Assembly (NCBI GenBank): GCA_937888895.1
Contig: CALASV010000338.1
Location: forward strand, 1 to 8,062
Source: an uncultured Clostridia bacterium
GTDB taxonomy: Bacteria; Bacillota; Clostridia; Lachnospirales; Lachnospiraceae
DNA: 8,062 nucleotides
Direction: 5' to 3'
Part shown: piece after piece, positions 1-5,395 of the stretch
How positions within the stretch are numbered: the first letter of the stretch is position 1
How the letters are laid out: each line of letters opens with the position of its first letter
The notes under the pieces: generated by a model
What the model saw: only the letters and a program-made list of their open reading frames with translations
Database searches by the model: none
Told to the model about the DNA's origin: nothing
Made by a program: the position numbers and the translations under genes

Positions 1-38
1 AGAAAAATGTTACATTCTCGCTTCCAGTACGCTCACTA

Positions 39-93
39 ATTAAAAAACAAGGGCGTTGCAAGTCGCAAAAAGACGCGACCCTTGTTTTTTAAT
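39..93. terminator. Strong bidirectional intrinsic terminator
   Basis: A perfect 15-bp inverted repeat pairs 39-53 (ending CAAGGG) with 79-93 (starting CCCTTG), around a 25-nt loop. The A-rich and T-rich arms supply a U tract in both directions, and a further T run follows at 94-99. On the minus strand it would end transcription arriving from the integrase operon. In the uninterrupted chromosome it may have ended transcription of the serine hydrolase gene, which is inference. A short competing pairing exists inside the loop (GTCGC 62-66 with GCGAC 75-79). Confidence 0.8.
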
Positions 94-117
94 TTTTTTC
101 CGATATTCCCTCGTTGC

Positions 118-157
118 ACGAAGGGGGAACTAAAAAAAGCATTCGTTCCCCCTTCGT
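118..157. repeat. GC-rich stem-loop, 13-bp perfect stem
   Basis: ACGAAGGGGGAAC (118-130) is the exact reverse complement of 145-157, with a 14-nt A-rich loop. No U tract follows on either strand, so it is not an ordinary terminator. In inoviruses the intergenic region carries the replication origins and the packaging hairpin, and this stem-loop lies where such a region would be in the circular phage. Whether it is phage or host DNA is undecided; host REP-like intergenic repeats are the alternative. Confidence 0.6.
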
Positions 158-180
158 CCACCTTCAGTCTATCAGAAAAA

Positions 181-248
181 GCGTTTCACTTAGGTTTTGG
201 CTGTTTTACGCTATTTTACCCCCTTCCGTCCCCCCAAGGGGGAAACGC
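181..248. repeat. Second nested inverted repeat of the structured intergenic region
   Basis: CCCCCTT (219-225) pairs with AAGGGGG (236-242), and an outer pair GCGTTTC (181-187)/GAAACGC (242-248) brackets it. The same CCCCCTT core as in the 118-157 hairpin appears here, so the region holds AAGGGGG, CCCCCTT, CCCCCTT, AAGGGGG in order. This allows either two local hairpins or one long alternative fold. The sequence CCCCCTTCGTCC (148-159) recurs almost unchanged as CCCCCTTCCGTCC (219-231). No gene is credible in 94-325; these structures are what the stretch holds. Confidence 0.45.
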
Positions 249-286
249 ACTCCAAAAGAACTGCATGAGGTGTTTCCTTTACGTTT

Positions 287-304
287 ATTCTACTTTTGTA
301 GAAT
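287..304. repeat. Short palindrome, operator- or recombinase-site-like
   Basis: ATTCTAC (287-293) and GTAGAAT (298-304) form a perfect 7-bp dyad around TTTT. On the minus strand it lies just downstream of a TACAAT hexamer (complement of 305-310) that could be a -10 box, though no good -35 is seen. It could be an operator, the core of an integrase binding site, or part of the replication origin. Only the palindrome itself is seen. Confidence 0.35.
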
Positions 305-314
305 TGTACCACCG

Positions 315-372
315 AATCAGGGTGTCTAAGATACATTTAACCAAATCAGAGTATCTACAATACATTTAACAT
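315..372. repeat. Two tandem 29-bp imperfect direct repeats
   Basis: The unit starting AATCAG at 315 repeats at 344. Within the 27 best-matching positions there are 4 differences, and both copies contain the block ATACATTTAAC. The repeats overlap the 3' end of the small 34-residue reading frame and mark the edge of the AT-rich phage DNA. Tandem direct repeats next to an integrase-proximal end are common as recombinase arm sites or replication iterons; which applies here is not shown by sequence alone. Confidence 0.6.
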
Positions 373-430
373 AACAAATTACACTATATAAGCATAATAA
401 ACCTACTACAAATTTAAATATTACTCCCAT
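326..430 (-). CDS. Tiny hydrophobic protein, 34 aa, unknown
   Basis: An ATG (430-428) opens a 34-residue frame ending in TAG at 326-328. An AAAGGG ribosome-binding site lies 8 nt upstream, inside the end of the duplicated integrase tail. The product has one hydrophobic stretch (residues 3-25) and no recognisable motif; it begins MGVIFKFVVG. Its last third is encoded by the 29-bp direct repeats. It resembles the start of the next frame upstream (495-659) in layout and weakly in sequence, so both may descend from one duplicated gene. It would be the last gene of the phage operon. It may be real but is too short to be sure. Confidence 0.35.
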   Translation of the reverse strand: MGVIFKFVVGLLCLYSVICYVKCIVDTLIWLNVS

Positions 431-432
431 AG

Positions 433-488
433 TTAATACCCTTTCCTGAAAAATACTGAACTTAATCTATAAATTGGATAGCGAACAT
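433..488 (-). repeat. Diverged duplicate of the integrase gene 3' end
   Basis: This segment matches 662-717 at 45 of 56 positions with no gaps, at an offset of 229 bp. Most differences are transitions. Read on the minus strand it encodes VRYPIYRLSSVFFRKGY and a stop, against VRYPIYRLNPIFFKKGY at the integrase C-terminus, so the peptide has been preserved. Both copies end in an AAAGGG ribosome-binding site for a small reading frame starting 8 nt later. It is either the end of a second, mostly lost integrase or part of a tandem duplication of tail plus small gene. Confidence 0.8.
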
Positions 489-494
489 ATGCAG

Positions 495-659
495 CTATGC
501 AAAATAACATGACAAAAACAAGCCAAAAAAACTAATTTCCATAAAAAAAAGATAAACAATATGAAAATTCTTAAATTTATCAAAAACTTTTGTACATCCA
601 AGCAAAAACAGATATGCTAGGAGTAAGATTTTAGATATCCAATAAAAAACTACAATCAT
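495..659 (-). CDS. Small hydrophobic protein, 54 aa; possibly frameshifted from 75 aa
   Basis: An ATG (659-657) lies 2 nt after the integrase stop, with AAAGGG 8 nt upstream, so it is probably translationally coupled to the integrase. The 54-residue product has two hydrophobic stretches (about 1-21 and 33-53) and a lipobox-like LLGC at 19-22. It ends at TAG 495-497. A single extra T in the run of seven T (525-531, minus strand) would carry the frame on into the conserved tail VRYPIYRL...KGY, giving 75 aa ending at 433. That tail is preserved as a peptide, so either the longer protein is made by slippage or the gene is a recent pseudogene. The function is unknown; an immunity or exclusion membrane protein is only a guess from size and place. 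Confidence 0.4.
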   Translation of the reverse strand: MIVVFYWISKILLLAYLFLLGCTKVFDKFKNFHIVYLFFMEISFFGLFLSCYFA

Positions 660-661
660 TT

Positions 662-1519
662 TTAGTACCCTTTCTTAAAAAATATCGGATTTAACCTATA
701 AATTGGATATCGGACAATATCAAATTGTGCTGCTAGATGTAAATAATTTTGCGTTATGCTATAATCTGCATGACCTAGCATAATGCGTAGCTTTTCCAAA
801 TTGCCTCCACCTACAATATAACTTGTTGCAAATGTATGGCGTAATAAATGAGCATGAACTCTTTGCAACCCAGAATCCCGTTTAATTCGTTGAAATAATT
901 GTTTTACCGCATTATTTGTCAATTGACTTCCATGCCGATTGCTAAGCAAATAAGTTTCATTCTTGTTTGCATCAGGATATAATTGTATCATATTTGCTAG
1001 TTCTGGAACTAAAGGCACTAATCTACTTTTATTATATTTCGAATTATTTACCTTGATTAATCCATTTTTCAAATCAACATCTTGTTTCTGCAGATTACAA
1101 ACTTCAGAAACCCGAAGTCCTGCATCCAACATCAAATGAAATATTATTTTGTCTCTATCATTTAAGATTTTATCTATCTTTTTTACTTCCTCTACTGATA
1201 AAGGGACTTTTAATGCTGGGTCTGGTCTTGGCAGTTTTATTTTATTAAACAAGTTATATTCTGTATATTCAAATTCTTCCAACCATGTACAAAATGCTTT
1301 TACGCTACGCATATAAGTATGTATAGATACATTTCTAACTCCACTATCTTTTAAATAGATAATATACTTCCTGATATCATCAGAAGTTAAATCTTCTATA
1401 TTCTTCGGAATATGCTTTACAAATCGGTTTAAATGTTCCGTATAATTTAATATTGTCTTGGATGAGCAATACACTCTTTTATCTAATAAAAAAGATGCAA
1501 TCACAGCACTTGTTTTCAT
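662..1519 (-). CDS. int: Tyrosine recombinase / phage integrase, 285 aa
   Basis: This is a tyrosine recombinase that would insert and excise the phage genome by site-specific recombination. The N-terminal SAM-like DNA-binding domain covers about residues 1-95 (TYMRSVKAFCTWLEE is typical), and the catalytic domain about 105-265. The catalytic set is complete: R136 in GLRVSEV, K161, H224 and R227 in HAHLLRH, H250 in LGHADYS, and nucleophile Y259 in TQNYLHL. The length is that of XerC/D-like integrases. It starts with ATG inside an ATGA overlap with the rep stop, with AAGGTG just upstream, so it is coupled to rep. It is the last large gene of the operon and lies at the integration-end side. Having its own integrase sets this phage apart from inoviruses that borrow the host XerCD. 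The last ~17 codons recur downstream at 433-488. Confidence 0.95.
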   Translation of the reverse strand: MKTSAVIASFLLDKRVYCSSKTILNYTEHLNRFVKHIPKNIEDLTSDDIRKYIIYLKDSGVRNVSIHTYMRSVKAFCTWLEEFEYTEYNLFNKIKLPRPDPALKVPLSVEEVKKIDKILNDRDKIIFHLMLDAGLRVSEVCNLQKQDVDLKNGLIKVNNSKYNKSRLVPLVPELANMIQLYPDANKNETYLLSNRHGSQLTNNAVKQLFQRIKRDSGLQRVHAHLLRHTFATSYIVGGGNLEKLRIMLGHADYSITQNYLHLAAQFDIVRYPIYRLNPIFFKKGY

Positions 1520-3147
1520 GACACCTTGCTACCTTTCTTATTCATCATCCATTCTTCTTCGGGGTCCACATATTCGCCAGTTAATTTATCTACTAATAAA
1601 TAATTATGGTCGAAGTTTTCTTCAGGCATCACTTCCTCTAGCATTTCTTTATTTAATTGTTTTGCTCGTTTTGCTTTATAACGCTTTGCTTCTTTAATAT
1701 CGTTATCGTTTAAACACAATAAAGATAACATTACATCTGATACTGGATTGTCATTATTCAATCCTTTCATGTACATACCGTATGTGACTGCTTTATGAAT
1801 GATTGCTTTTTTCATACGTTCTGCAGAAAGCTGTCTACTATAGATACGTGTCATTTTAAGACCTGTTGGTGTTGGTGCTACATCTACTAACTTTGTTCTT
1901 CTGAGAGCTGTCCAAAATCCACAATTAGGTCTTCTTGATTTATTGCTATCACCTGTTTTTTCTACAAGTCGGAATGTTCTATCTGTTAAATAGTCTACAA
2001 TTAAACGACGATTATCCAAAAAGTCATAAATTCTCTTTGCTTCCGCCTTGCTTGTATTATTTTTGAGAGGTAAGATTTTATAAGATTTGGAAGCTTTACG
2101 CATTAATTGAAACTCTACATTTACAATAATAGTTACTGGAGGAGTTAATTTATCTGCTAATGCATTCATAATATCTGTCACTTTACCTGATTGCTCATAT
2201 TGCAAAATAAAATGTTCACATCGTTGACGATATTGTTCATTTTTACCATGTTGTAAATAATAATTTAATCTAGCAATTGTAATATATTTCCAGTTGCGTT
2301 TTAAATAAGCTTGCTCATAAATATCAAAGTCATATCTATTGATTAAATTGTGAAATAACCAAGTCTTCAGAAAAAAAGACTTATATCCTTCTTCGATAAC
2401 TTCCATAGATTTGTTATAAATACGCAAAAACACCTTTTGACCTTTTTGACCTCTAGAATAATAAGAAAATTCTGAATCACTATTGCCTTTATCATTAAAA
2501 ATATAAATTGTTTTCCGACCAAGGCTAGTACAACGCATTGCATCCATACTTTTTCTATCAAAAAATTCTTCTGGTTTATTTAGATAGTTTGAATGCCAAC
2601 AAAAATCGGTTCTATTTTCTTTTACTGTTTGGATATGTAGATTATACATATTACATATAGCTTTTGTCCAAGCATACGACTTTTCAAACGCTTGTGTTAC
2701 TCCGTAGGTCCATAACATTTCTGACCTTATTTGTACGATAATTTCACTTGTTGTAGATAATTCCACTTCGTTTCCTGGCACAATTGGGGCGATAAAAATA
2801 TCAAATTGTCCTGGCATTTCAAGAGAAAAATTATAGTATTTGGAAAACTTTAAATTAGATAAATTGAGATAATCCTGCATCTCTAGAACGAACAACTGAA
2901 CCACATCACCTGTATATGCTTTCTTTGTTGCTCTTAAATTAAGCTTGTCAATCGCATGACGAAAAGCCAACACATTTTTGTCCTGGCTATCTACTGTAAA
3001 ATCTTCTTCTAATTTCACGCTATAATAAAAAGTATCAATGTTATGTAAAAACTTCTTTGTTCGCATTTCAAACCAAAAAATGCGGTCTTTTTCTTCCATT
3101 TCCTCGTATAAAACACATTTAGAAATTCTTTGTTTGTCAATCATCAT
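1516..3147 (-). CDS. rep: Rolling-circle replication initiator, Rep_trans-like, 543 aa
   Basis: This is the likely initiator that nicks the double-stranded phage DNA and starts rolling-circle synthesis of single strands. It resembles the Rep_trans replication initiation factor family (pT181 RepC type), which is found in inoviruses as well as plasmids. Visible family-like features are an RTD motif (179-181), the block YYSRGQKGQKVFLRIYNK (229-246) and VNVEFQLMRKAS (342-353). The C-terminal ~180 residues are Lys/Arg-rich and then acidic, and I cannot assign them; they make the protein longer than plasmid RepC. I could not name the catalytic tyrosine with confidence. ATG ATG at 3147 is preceded by GGAGTG at good spacing. 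The gene lies 19 nt after zot and overlaps int by 4 nt. A mobilization relaxase of the same family (as in Tn916) is the alternative, less likely beside coat genes. Confidence 0.75.
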   Translation of the reverse strand: MMIDKQRISKCVLYEEMEEKDRIFWFEMRTKKFLHNIDTFYYSVKLEEDFTVDSQDKNVLAFRHAIDKLNLRATKKAYTGDVVQLFVLEMQDYLNLSNLKFSKYYNFSLEMPGQFDIFIAPIVPGNEVELSTTSEIIVQIRSEMLWTYGVTQAFEKSYAWTKAICNMYNLHIQTVKENRTDFCWHSNYLNKPEEFFDRKSMDAMRCTSLGRKTIYIFNDKGNSDSEFSYYSRGQKGQKVFLRIYNKSMEVIEEGYKSFFLKTWLFHNLINRYDFDIYEQAYLKRNWKYITIARLNYYLQHGKNEQYRQRCEHFILQYEQSGKVTDIMNALADKLTPPVTIIVNVEFQLMRKASKSYKILPLKNNTSKAEAKRIYDFLDNRRLIVDYLTDRTFRLVEKTGDSNKSRRPNCGFWTALRRTKLVDVAPTPTGLKMTRIYSRQLSAERMKKAIIHKAVTYGMYMKGLNNDNPVSDVMLSLLCLNDNDIKEAKRYKAKRAKQLNKEMLEEVMPEENFDHNYLLVDKLTGEYVDPEEEWMMNKKGSKVS

Positions 3148-3166
3148 AATGCAGCACTCCGTTTTC

Positions 3167-4069
3167 TTAATATAATTTTTTATGTCTACGTTTATAAGCT
3201 TTGGAGTAATTTACTCCATCCATATTTACTGTTTCCGTTCCTACTCTAAGAGCAAGAATTTCTTCCGAGGACATCATTTGTCCTTCTTTCATATCTTTTT
3301 TTAACTTCTCAACACATTCATAAGTATCATAAGCTTGATAGTCTTTATCCTTTACAAACCAACATAAGATTCTCTTACAAGCTACATTTGCAGGGCTAGA
3401 TGCTTGTTCTAGTTCCCAAGCATCATATCCTTTTTGAAATTGAAATCTCCATATTTTTTCACAAGATAAGACGTAGCTTGTTACTTGTCGCATCAAAGCA
3501 TCGACATGACCAAATCGTTGAGCTGTATAAAAAATAGAAATGTTCCAATGACGGCATGTTAAAATGGAATTTAATAATAAAGGGTCTATATTATCTCGGA
3601 ACTTTCTACTGTTTAACTCACTACCAGCCTCATCAATCAGTACTAACGTTACTGTTAATGTATCATTAACATCATCTTCTGCACGAACAGTATCTGTTGA
3701 TAATACTACTTGCTCCAAAGATACCAGTAACTCGTAAGGTACATTTGTTAAATGTACGTTGCTTACAATATGTACTTTTTGTGTTACCCATTTTTTACGC
3801 CTTGGACAAAACACACGCAGTCCATTTTTTGCTCGATAAATCGAGCAAATATGATGGACTGCTGATAGTGTCTTACCACGTCCAAATAATCCAATAAATC
3901 CAACTATTTCTCCAGTACGCACTAAACGACCTTTTTTATGTCTAATATAATCAATGCCATCAACAACAAAGTAAATAATCATATTATGTATATTGGTAAA
4001 CAATGCAATAATGACATGAGGTGCAAATAAAAATACAACTACTAATATAATAACAACAAAAAACATCAT
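3167..4069 (-). CDS. zot: Zot/pI-family phage assembly ATPase, 300 aa
   Basis: Filamentous phages need this membrane ATPase to extrude the ssDNA while coat proteins assemble around it. Walker A is G60-LFGRG-K66-T67 and Walker B is VLIDEAG (143-149). The stretch TCRHWNISIFYTAQRFGHVDALMRQV (171-196) matches the Zot pattern of an RH pair, a strand, TQ and an ID..R segment. A hydrophobic span at 1-36 anchors it. Classical pI proteins have their span after the ATPase domain, so this topology is odd. No large external C-terminal domain is present, which fits a host without an outer-membrane secretin. Start: GGAGGTACTAATTAT lies just ahead of ATGATG at 4069, and that GGAGGT overlaps the end of the preceding 46-aa gene. 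The name Zot comes from the Vibrio phage protein; no toxin role is implied. Confidence 0.85.
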   Translation of the reverse strand: MMFFVVIILVVVFLFAPHVIIALFTNIHNMIIYFVVDGIDYIRHKKGRLVRTGEIVGFIGLFGRGKTLSAVHHICSIYRAKNGLRVFCPRRKKWVTQKVHIVSNVHLTNVPYELLVSLEQVVLSTDTVRAEDDVNDTLTVTLVLIDEAGSELNSRKFRDNIDPLLLNSILTCRHWNISIFYTAQRFGHVDALMRQVTSYVLSCEKIWRFQFQKGYDAWELEQASSPANVACKRILCWFVKDKDYQAYDTYECVEKLKKDMKEGQMMSSEEILALRVGTETVNMDGVNYSKAYKRRHKKLY

Positions 4070-4073
4070 ATAA

Positions 4074-4214
4074 TTAGTACCTCCGTAAACTACCTAATAA
4101 CGTATTTACTACGGAAAAAATACTATCCATAAATAATACAAACAATAGAAATCGAACTGCTAATTCCAACGGAGATGTTGCAGTTCCTATGACAAAATCA
4201 ACGATTGTATCCAT
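4074..4214 (-). CDS. Small single-span membrane protein, 46 aa (minor coat candidate)
   Basis: This short frame fills the space between the 83-aa gene and zot. It starts at ATG 4214, inside the end of the upstream gene (17-nt overlap), and stops at TAA 4074-4076, four bases before the zot start. AAGGAGGT lies about 14 nt upstream, rather far, so coupling to the upstream gene is likely. The product (MDTIVDFVIGTATSPLELAV...) has a short acidic N-terminus, a hydrophobic span at about 18-42 and a basic end (RRY). Its ATSPLEL just before the span resembles the T-x-F-P motif of the other small phage proteins. Small membrane proteins beside zot in inoviruses are often tip proteins (pVI-, pVII- or pIX-like); that role is inferred from place. 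Confidence 0.6.
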   Translation of the reverse strand: MDTIVDFVIGTATSPLELAVRFLLFVLFMDSIFSVVNTLLGSLRRY

Positions 4215-4449
4215 CGTTCCGATTGTGACCTCCTTTCATCCACGCACGTACCAATCGCATAATTTCAAAACCAACTAAAACTAATAACAGAGCTGAAATA
4301 GCATCTATAGCTCCTGTTTGCAAAAAATCCAATAATTCTTGTCCTATATCCTCAATGGAATTTAATGTTTGAGATATTTCTGATAAATATTGTGTTATGC
4401 TATCTAAATTACAATTACAATCTATAACAATTGTTTCTCCAGAATCCAT
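4198..4449 (-). CDS. Small membrane protein, 83 aa (minor or alternative coat protein)
   Basis: The layout is that of a filamentous coat subunit: an acidic amphipathic N-terminal part with nine Asp/Glu in residues 2-41, one hydrophobic span (about 46-64) and a basic C-terminus (RLVRAWMKGGHNRNDGYNR). In Ff phages the basic end of pVIII faces the DNA. There is no signal peptide. It could be a tip protein of the pVI kind, given its place between the large surface protein and zot, or even the major coat protein, because its charge polarity is better than that of the 59-aa candidate. AAGGAG lies 12 nt before the ATG, and the gap to the upstream gene is 16 nt. No family recognised. Confidence 0.75.
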   Translation of the reverse strand: MDSGETIVIDCNCNLDSITQYLSEISQTLNSIEDIGQELLDFLQTGAIDAISALLLVLVGFEIMRLVRAWMKGGHNRNDGYNR

Positions 4450-4465
4450 ATATTTATATTACTCC

Positions 4466-5356
4466 TTACTTTGCACTATCCTTTAGTAACTTATAAAGAC
4501 CAATTCCTAAAATTAAAATCCATCCAATCAATATAACATTTAGCGGAAATGTAGTAAATAAAGACATAACGACTTTAACAACATCTACTATACTATTTAC
4601 ATCAGATTGCATATTAGAATTATCTGGAGTATATGTCGGTCTTATGGTTACTGTTGGGCGAGGCGTTGTTGTCAATCTTGGTGTTGCCGTTGGACGAGGA
4701 GTAAAAGTAACTCCCGGGCGAGGGGTTGCTGTCGGTCTTGGAGTTGCCGTCGGTCTTGGAGTTGCTGTTAAACGAGGGGTTACTGTCGGACGCCAAGTAG
4801 GCGTTGGCGTGTTTGTTGGTGTTGGTGTATTCGTTGGTGTTGGTGTATTCGTTGGTGTTGGTGTATTCGTTGGTGTTGGTGTAGGAGTTGCATGCAATAA
4901 TATGTCTGCATAATCCAATGCATCTTGGTTCGGTGTAAGATCAAAGTTAGCTGGGATAGTTCCAGATGTACGCACAGGAAAATTACAATAAACTAAATCA
5001 CATCCAGAACTAGAATTGAATGAAGTATTTTTACCAGAGCCACTAGCACTCGCTCTACGAAATCGTACATCGCCAGAATTAGTAAGTTTTACATCAGCAG
5101 TTCCATTTCCATATATACTAACGGAAAGTGTAGGTATTTGAGTAAAACACCACATAATACCGTTAGAAAATACTATATAATATGGATAACCATCTGATGC
5201 TGAATCAGCCTGATACGTAAACCCATAAGTCTGATACATATATTGTATACATTGTTCTTTTGTCATATATTGTTCAGCCTTAACCTTTATTGGTACTATA
5301 TTATTTATTATCATCACCAATATCAAAAAATATATTACAATTTGTTTCTTCCACAT
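4466..5356 (-). CDS. Secreted minor virion protein with Pro/Thr linker and coat-like C-terminus, 296 aa
   Basis: Start chosen at ATG 5356 because GGAGG lies 5 nt upstream; a GTG at 5380 would add 8 residues but has no such site. Layout: signal peptide 1-27 (cleavage after VKA), a unique N-terminal domain about 28-156 with four cysteines (C36, C70, C119, C124), a Pro/Thr linker 157-244, and a C-terminal module 252-296 with one membrane span and a KLLKDSAK tail. The linker has two parts: neutral PTPTNT repeats (157-187), then a TPRPTA-type part (188-244) with nine Arg, one about every six residues. The C-terminal module is 20/44 identical without gaps to the 59-aa candidate coat protein. The overall plan is that of a pIII-like adsorption or tip protein anchored in the membrane before assembly. 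The receptor is unknown, and I do not recognise the N-terminal domain. Confidence 0.85.
   Translation of the reverse strand: MWKKQIVIYFLILVMIINNIVPIKVKAEQYMTKEQCIQYMYQTYGFTYQADSASDGYPYYIVFSNGIMWCFTQIPTLSVSIYGNGTADVKLTNSGDVRFRRASASGSGKNTSFNSSSGCDLVYCNFPVRTSGTIPANFDLTPNQDALDYADILLHATPTPTPTNTPTPTNTPTPTNTPTPTNTPTPTWRPTVTPRLTATPRPTATPRPTATPRPGVTFTPRPTATPRLTTTPRPTVTIRPTYTPDNSNMQSDVNSIVDVVKVVMSLFTTFPLNVILIGWILILGIGLYKLLKDSAK
4625..4795 (-). repeat. Degenerate 18-bp coding repeats (TPRPTA hexapeptides)
   Basis: About nine diverged 18-bp units encode hexapeptides of the type TPRPTA in the linker of the 296-aa protein. One unit is two residues longer (RPGVTFTP), so the register is not perfect. Each unit contributes one arginine and the linker half has no acidic residue. 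Confidence 0.85.
4796..4888 (-). repeat. Near-identical 18-bp coding tandem repeats (PTPTNT)
   Basis: Around four copies of an 18-bp unit (plus strand GTATTCGTTGGTGTTGGT) run through 4809-4880 with very few changes and encode PTPTNT. Such homogeneity suggests recent expansion, so copy number may differ between relatives. Length changes by whole units keep the frame. Confidence 0.9.
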
Positions 5357-5395
5357 ACTAACCTCCAAATACTCAATCACAATACTATTTTATTT

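Noticed and set aside
82..369. Plus-strand reading frame of 95 codons in the left intergenic stretch
   Set aside because: It runs through the terminator, the hairpins and the direct repeats, has no ribosome-binding site, is opposite to all other genes, and its product has no domain-like composition.
3167..4069. Toxin role for the Zot-family protein
   Set aside because: The family name comes from a Vibrio phage protein whose reported effect lies in a C-terminal region absent here; only the assembly ATPase part is present.
662..4069. Tn916-type conjugative element (FtsK + Rep_trans + Int)
   Set aside because: The ATPase is short and has the Zot RH...TQ pattern, no other transfer genes are present, and the upstream genes are coat-sized and pIII-like.
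4796..4888. CRISPR-like array
   Set aside because: The units are contiguous 18-bp coding repeats without unique spacers, in frame with a secreted protein, and there are no cas genes.
4644..4913. Plus-strand frame rich in Val-Gly repeats
   Set aside because: It is the antisense reading of the Pro/Thr repeat DNA; repetitive GC-skewed coding repeats leave the other strand open by chance. The same holds for 5796-6113.
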